Assembly: GCA_030037815.1 (NCBI GenBank) | Contig: JASHPZ010000011.1 | Span: 1 to 55,888 of the forward strand | Source of the DNA: Thermoplasmata archaeon | GTDB lineage: Archaea > Thermoplasmatota > Thermoplasmata > Lutacidiplasmatales > UBA184 | DNA: 55,888 bases | Reading direction: 5' to 3' | Shown: positions 51,635 through 55,888 of the stretch, in pieces | How the letters are laid out: each line of letters begins with the position of its first letter | How positions within the stretch are numbered: the first letter of the stretch is position 1 | Notes under the pieces: model-generated | Seen by the model: only the letters and a program-made list of their open reading frames with translations | What the model was told of the DNA's origin: nothing | Databases searched by the model: none | Translations under genes and position numbers: made by a program

Positions 51635-52582
51635 TTAAGGAGTCGGCCGCGGCTTCGCCGGCGCCGGCCCGGGAGCCGCCGCGGCGGGCGCGGGGACGAT
51701 CCGGCCGAGGACCGACCGCAGGACCTGGTCGCGCACGGTCCCGTCGTCCGCCCCGGGGCTCCAGACGGTGATCACGGCGTCCCAACTCTGGGCCGCGATG
51801 TCGGCGACGTGGAGGCGCGGGGCCGACCCGCGGCCGCCCGGCACCGGGAAGTCCCGCGCGATCTCCGCGAGCGCGGCCTCCACCGTCGGGACGGGCACCG
51901 TGAGCGGGAACGTCATGCGCACCCGCGTGGCCTGGGCGGCGCGCGGCTGGAGGATCAGCGCGGTCAGGACGATGGAGTTCGGGACGCGGGCGGTCCCGCC
52001 GCTGTCGACCCCGAGCACCGTGTACAGTAGCCCGACGTCCTCGACCGTCCCCGAGTAGCTCGGATACATCATCTCGTGGTTGTAGCTCGGACCGATCGCG
52101 CCGTAGCTCGACGAGACGAAGCTCACCCGGTCGCCGGGTCGGAACGGGTCGGCGATCGCGAGGAGGATGCCGGCCATGACGTTCGACAGCACGGTCTGCG
52201 CCGCGAGCCCGAGGATGATCCCCGCGAACGCGCTGCCGAGGAAGATCGAGGACGCCGAGACGCCGGCGAGGTCGAACAGCGCGAGGACCGCGCCGACCGC
52301 GATCACGAGGTTGATGAACAACCGGATCACGTGGCCGTGCGACCGGCGACCGCTGCGCACCAGCACGCCGTTGATCGCGTTCGTCACGGACGCGGAGACG
52401 AGCCACGCGAGGAGGGCCACCGCGCCCGCCTCGAGCAGGAGGATCTCCGGGTCCGTCAGGCCGTGGAGCACCCGGTCGTTGAACACGGTGAACAGGATGT
52501 AGAGCCCGACGCCGAGGACGGCCGTCAGCGCCAGGTTCCGGAGCAGGATCCGGAGCGGCTTCGGGTCGGGGTCGTCGGGCAC
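51635..52582 (-). CDS. mscS: MscS-family mechanosensitive channel
   Basis: 315 aa. TM helices in the first 110 residues, then the pore-lining TM3 and beta domain: [61 protein letters not shown]. About 17 extra residues ([19 protein letters not shown]) are inserted between GDRV and GTVEDVG. The C-terminal tail is Ala/Pro-rich. GTG 52582 lies about 30 nt after an AAAACT box on the minus strand. Releases solutes on hypo-osmotic shock. Confidence 0.88.
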   Translation of the reverse strand: MPDDPDPKPLRILLRNLALTAVLGVGLYILFTVFNDRVLHGLTDPEILLLEAGAVALLAWLVSASVTNAINGVLVRSGRRSHGHVIRLFINLVIAVGAVLALFDLAGVSASSIFLGSAFAGIILGLAAQTVLSNVMAGILLAIADPFRPGDRVSFVSSSYGAIGPSYNHEMMYPSYSGTVEDVGLLYTVLGVDSGGTARVPNSIVLTALILQPRAAQATRVRMTFPLTVPVPTVEAALAEIARDFPVPGGRGSAPRLHVADIAAQSWDAVITVWSPGADDGTVRDQVLRSVLGRIVPAPAAAAPGPAPAKPRPTP

Positions 52583-52639
52583 GCCCCCCCGAACCCCCCT
52601 CCCGCATAGCAGTTTTCACGGGCGAAGGTTCGGGTAAAC

Positions 52640-52661
52640 AGTATTCTTATAATTCATAGGA
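52640..52661 (+). promoter_or_regulatory. A/T-rich promoter of the Orc1/Cdc6-like gene
   Basis: GTATTCTTATAATTCATAGG is the longest A/T-rich run in the window. Its TTATAATT core is about 23 nt before ATG 52674. No clear origin-recognition-box repeat is seen around it. Confidence 0.5.
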
Positions 52662-52673
52662 ATCCACGAACCC

Positions 52674-53861
52674 ATGCTCGCCTGTCCGCACCCCGAGGTG
52701 CTGTCGAACGAGTGGCTTCCGCCGATCGCCATCGGCCGCGAGCCCGAGGTCGCCGAGGTCGTCCGCCGTCTCGACCCCCCGCGGCCGCGGGCGCCGCCCC
52801 CGTGGTGGGTGGCGGTCGTGGGCCCCTCGGGGGCCGGGACGTCCACGGTCGCCCGGCGGGCGGCGCGCGAAACGGCCGACCGAGTCCGCGGCGGGCTCTC
52901 CGGTCCCCCTCCGCGCGTGTTGCCGATCCGCGTCGGCGACGTGCGCGGGACCCATGGGGTCGCGACCGCGATGCTGCGCAAACTGGACGACGGGTTCGAC
53001 GGCCGCGGGTTCGCCGTCACCGAGATCCTCGCGGGGGTCCTGCGTCGCGTGCGCCGCGAGGGACGTCCCGTCGTTCTCGTGTTCGACGACGTCGCGGTGG
53101 GCGGCGCCGACCTCGCGCCGATCCTGCTCGCCCTCGGGAATCCGGACCGGTTCCTTCCGGAGGGGGAGGTGGGTCTGCCGCCGATCTGGGGGATCCTCGC
53201 CGGAGGCGAGGAGCCGGTCGCCACGCAGGCCCGGGCCGTCGCCGACCGCGTGCCGATCGGGCCGTTCGTCCGGCTCGCGCCGTACTCCCGCGAACGGCTC
53301 CGCGAGATCGCGGCGGACCGACTCGCGCGGTCGCTCGGCCGCTCCGCACCGGAGCCGATGGTCGGGCGCGTGCTCGGGCGATGTCTCGAGGACGGCGGCG
53401 GAGCGCGCCGGGTCGTCGACCTCATCCGGAGGGAGATCGCCGGGGGCGACCGACGGCCGCGCGTCGGCCCGTTCTTCGGGGTTCCGCGCCCGGTACCGGT
53501 CGAGCCGCACGTGGTGCGGGCGATCGGAGCGGTCGCCCAGGGATGCACCGCCGGGGTGGGGGACGTCCGTCGGGCCGAGGCCGAACTGGCCCGGTCGGCC
53601 GGAGTGCGCCCACTCCCGACGACGACCCTCTGGCGGCGGATCGTGCGCCTCGAACAGGCCGGTTACGTGCGGCGGGAGATCCGCACGGGCGGCACCGGCG
53701 GGACGCGGTCGATCGTCCGGGTGCTGACGCCGATTGACGAGTGGGTCACGGCGCCGTATCGTCCGGAAACTCCTCGAGCGTCCGTCGCCCCCGACGGAGC
53801 GTCGAGGCTGCCGGAGGGACCGGCTCGGGCGGGGGCGGGGAGCGGGTTCCTCGGGGCGTGA
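52674..53861 (+). CDS. Orc1/Cdc6-like AAA+ protein with altered Walker A
   Basis: 395 aa. N-terminal IAIGREPEVAEVVRRLDPP and VAVVGPSGAGTSTVARRAA resemble the start of archaeal Orc1/Cdc6; Walker B is VVLVFDDV, a lid domain follows (LAPYSRERLREIAADRL) and a C-terminal winged helix (TTTLWRRIVRLEQAGYVRRE) would bind DNA. In Walker A the invariant Lys is Thr (GAGTST), so ATP use is doubtful. It could be a non-initiator paralogue or a transcription regulator of AAA-wHTH type. The last 116 nt overlap the hel308 tail on the other strand and encode low-complexity residues. Confidence 0.6.
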   Translation: MLACPHPEVLSNEWLPPIAIGREPEVAEVVRRLDPPRPRAPPPWWVAVVGPSGAGTSTVARRAARETADRVRGGLSGPPPRVLPIRVGDVRGTHGVATAMLRKLDDGFDGRGFAVTEILAGVLRRVRREGRPVVLVFDDVAVGGADLAPILLALGNPDRFLPEGEVGLPPIWGILAGGEEPVATQARAVADRVPIGPFVRLAPYSRERLREIAADRLARSLGRSAPEPMVGRVLGRCLEDGGGARRVVDLIRREIAGGDRRPRVGPFFGVPRPVPVEPHVVRAIGAVAQGCTAGVGDVRRAEAELARSAGVRPLPTTTLWRRIVRLEQAGYVRREIRTGGTGGTRSIVRVLTPIDEWVTAPYRPETPRASVAPDGASRLPEGPARAGAGSGFLGA

Positions 53862-55888
53862 GCTGGCCGACCACCATCTCGGCGAGCTTCCGCGACCGGA
53901 GGGCCTGTTCGATGCGGTCGATCGGCGCGCTCCGCAACGACTCCCGGTCGGGATAGCCGGCGCGGTAGAGCAGACGCGCCCGGACGCGCCCGATCCCGCG
54001 GAGCCGCACGAGGTCGAGCAGTTCCTCCTTCACGCCGTAGCGCACGCGGAGCGAGAGGTCGTCGATCGCGCGGCTGACGCGGCGGTTGAACGCCGTGGCG
54101 AGGCGGCCCGCGGCGAACAGGAGCCAGTCGGCGTCCTCGGCCTTCGCCCGCAGGTCGCCGGCGCCGATTCCCCAGCGCGTCGTGATCTCGACGATCGGCG
54201 TCTCGGCGATCCACTGCTCCAGCACCGAGGCGGTCTTCATCGTCGCGAGGAACACCTCGAAGTCGAGGTCGAGCGGCGGCTCCTCCGGCTTCACGAGCAG
54301 CTCCTCCGCCTCGTCCGTGAACCGGGCGAGGAGGTCGGCCTCTTCCCCGCGACGGAGGAACATCGGCGGCAGGTCGGGGGTCGTCGCGACCGCGGAGAGC
54401 AGCGCGAACGCCCCGACGCCGAGCGGCGCGCGCTCGAGCACGCCGCGGAGCACGATGGCGCTCAGCGGGTCGAGGTAGAGTTCGCTCGTGAGCGCGCCGA
54501 AGCGCGTCGCGCGCAGGTCGGGCCCGGGGTGGAGCAGTTCGTTCCGCTCGAGGAATCGGCGGACGTCGATGACTTTCTCGTCGAGCTCGCGGAGCGGGAG
54601 CGTACGGCCGTAGAACGTCGACCCGAAGAACGACTCGAGGTCGTGGTCGGTGTGGACCGCCCCGCTCGCCACGAGCGCGAGCAGGTGCATCCGGAGCGCC
54701 GGCTCCGCCGCGAGGCGGCTGACGACCGGCTCCGGCGGGGCGGAGAGGTAGTCGTCCAGGAGGCGGTCCTCGTCTTCCGGGGTCCGCGCGAGCAGGAGCG
54801 CCTCCCCGACCGGGTCGTACCGCGGACGGCCCGCCCGGCCGAGCATCTGGTGCACTTCGAGCGCGGGGATCCGGGCCTGCATCCCGAGTCGGTCGTCGTA
54901 CCGGGTCGTGTCCCGGACGATCACCCGCCGCGCCGGCAGGTTGATCCCCGCCGCGAGGGTGGGGGTCGCGACCAGGACCTTCAGGGCCCGGTCGCGGAAC
55001 GCGCGCTCGACCACGCGGCGCTCGGGGTTGGTGAGGGACGCGTTGTGGTAGGCGACCCCGTGGGGGAGGAGCCCCGACAGTCGACGGATCCCCTCCGTCT
55101 CCTCGTCCGACGAGCCCTGGACCTCCGCCGCCGCGGCGTGGGCCCGGCTTCGCTCGTCGGCCGTCAAGAGGCGCCGAACCGTTGCGACCAGGTTCTCCGC
55201 CAACTGCTCGCTCGCCTTGCGGCTGTTGACGAACACGAGCGCCTGGCCGCCGTCCTCGATCACCGTGCGGACGAGCCGGGGGACGGCCTCGCCCGGCGGG
55301 GCGATGTCCCGCGCCGACAGGTCGGTGAACGTGATGCGCCCGTCAAAGTAGACCCCCATCTTGAGCGGCACCGGGCGGTACTCGCTCGCGACGTGGACCG
55401 CATCCAGCCACTCGGCGACCTCCTCCGAGTTCCCGACCGTCGCGGAGAGCGCCACGACCTGGAGGTCGGGGTACGCACGCCGGAGCCGGGTCAGGCTGAC
55501 CTCGAGGGTCGGCCCCCGATCCGGGTCGCGCAGGAGGTGGACCTCGTCGGCCACGACGACGCCGAGTCGGTCGAGCCACGGGCTCCCCCGGCGGAGGAGT
55601 CCGTCCGCCTTCTCGCTAGTCGCGACCAAGACGTCGAGCTTCTCGAGTCGGTCGGCCGTCAGGTCGAAGTCCCCGATCGAGATCCCGACCTTGAGTCCGA
55701 GCTCGGCGAACTTCTCGAGCTCCTCCGCCTTCTCGTGCGCCAGCGCCCGCAACGGCACCAAGTAAAGCCCGGTCCGGCCCGCGCGGGCGGCCCGCAGGAG
55801 CGCCAAGTAGGCGACCAGGGACTTCCCGCTCGCCGTCGGGCAGGCGAGCAGCACGCTCCGACCCGCGAGCACCGGTCCGGCCGCTTCG
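53746..55888 (-). CDS. hel308: Hel308-type DNA helicase, N-terminus cut by window edge
   Basis: Superfamily 2 helicase acting at stalled replication forks; 713 residues present. Seen: motif I ACPTASGKS, Ia LVPLRALAHEK, II ADEVH, III ALSATVGN, IV region ALVFVNSRK, V-VI VLVATPTLAAGINLPARRV and QMLGRAGRPRYDP. The winged helix, ratchet domain and C-terminal helix-hairpin-helix (RLRGIGRVRARLLYRAGY) follow. The Q motif and the first roughly 20-30 residues lie beyond 55888. The last 50 residues are Pro/Arg-rich and overlap the opposing gene; the end lacks an obvious PCNA-binding box. Confidence 0.93.
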   Translation of the reverse strand, partial: EAAGPVLAGRSVLLACPTASGKSLVAYLALLRAARAGRTGLYLVPLRALAHEKAEELEKFAELGLKVGISIGDFDLTADRLEKLDVLVATSEKADGLLRRGSPWLDRLGVVVADEVHLLRDPDRGPTLEVSLTRLRRAYPDLQVVALSATVGNSEEVAEWLDAVHVASEYRPVPLKMGVYFDGRITFTDLSARDIAPPGEAVPRLVRTVIEDGGQALVFVNSRKASEQLAENLVATVRRLLTADERSRAHAAAAEVQGSSDEETEGIRRLSGLLPHGVAYHNASLTNPERRVVERAFRDRALKVLVATPTLAAGINLPARRVIVRDTTRYDDRLGMQARIPALEVHQMLGRAGRPRYDPVGEALLLARTPEDEDRLLDDYLSAPPEPVVSRLAAEPALRMHLLALVASGAVHTDHDLESFFGSTFYGRTLPLRELDEKVIDVRRFLERNELLHPGPDLRATRFGALTSELYLDPLSAIVLRGVLERAPLGVGAFALLSAVATTPDLPPMFLRRGEEADLLARFTDEAEELLVKPEEPPLDLDFEVFLATMKTASVLEQWIAETPIVEITTRWGIGAGDLRAKAEDADWLLFAAGRLATAFNRRVSRAIDDLSLRVRYGVKEELLDLVRLRGIGRVRARLLYRAGYPDRESLRSAPIDRIEQALRSRKLAEMVVGQLTPRGTRSPPPPEPVPPAASTLRRGRRTLEEFPDDTAP

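Noticed and set aside
52583-52673. A replication origin beside the Orc1-like gene
   Set aside because: The gap is A/T-rich only around the promoter and has no repeated origin-recognition-box-like inverted or direct repeats that I can see.

Overview
The window is about 70% GC and archaeal. Archaea-specific machinery includes the GatD/GatE amidotransferase, Spt5 and SecE, an aIF1A, an RPA-type single-stranded DNA-binding protein with its associated OB-fold protein, Hel308, an Orc1/Cdc6-like ATPase, an MptE-like pterin kinase, a RIO kinase and ribosomal protein L11 of archaeal type. The large secreted proteins built from ESGLP-type repeats, the TPP riboswitch and the mostly leaderless genes with a TATA box about 24 to 32 nt before the start codon all fit the Thermoplasmata (Ca. 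Thermoplasmatota). I infer a high-GC, probably respiratory heterotroph of that class; the exact order cannot be read from this sequence. Genes are tightly packed and no gap exceeds 300 bases.

Left part (1-14.6 kb): a cut-off NAD(P)HX epimerase behind aIF1A, an amidohydrolase, a PH-domain membrane protein, then an electron-transfer block (FixC-like ETF:quinone oxidoreductase, EtfA, EtfB, acyl-CoA dehydrogenase). Next come LarB, a VOC protein, a coiled-coil protein, a membrane-anchored FKBP prolyl isomerase, the RPA pair, class II OMP decarboxylase and a GT4 glycosyltransferase.

Middle (14.6-37.6 kb): PdxS (vitamin B6), then a TPP riboswitch in front of a thiamine ABC transporter (thiB, thiP, thiQ) whose last gene overlaps the start of aconitase. 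A methyltransferase, an MFS transporter and a 7-TM protein follow. From 25 to 34 kb lie three large exported proteins (beta-propeller/PKD-like, kelch/PEGA, YVTN plus six ESGLP repeats) interrupted by a RIO kinase and an IsdG-like monooxygenase. A CPA2 antiporter, a SRPBCC protein and two SAM methyltransferases close this part.

Right part (37.7-55.9 kb): tRNA-Arg(GCG) with a probable D-loop intron, gatD-gatE and a phosphoglycolate phosphatase-like HAD enzyme in one run, a small zinc protein, Hsp20, and the ftsZ-secE-spt5-rpl11 operon, divergent from mptE. Then a GT-C-like membrane protein, a protein with a histone-H1-like tail, a YjbQ protein, isocitrate dehydrogenase (NADP-type motif), MscS, an Orc1/Cdc6-like protein with an altered Walker A, and Hel308 running off the right edge.

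Themes: electron delivery from acyl-CoA oxidation to quinones, two TCA-cycle enzymes, vitamin supply (thiamine uptake, B6 synthesis), replication/repair, and surface glycoprotein production. I found no mobile element, CRISPR array or rRNA. The best candidates for new biology are the thiamine-riboswitch/aconitase coupling, the tRNA D-loop intron, the Orc1-like protein without a Walker A lysine, and several unknown small proteins in conserved contexts. Start codons were mostly chosen by TATA-box distance and are inferences.
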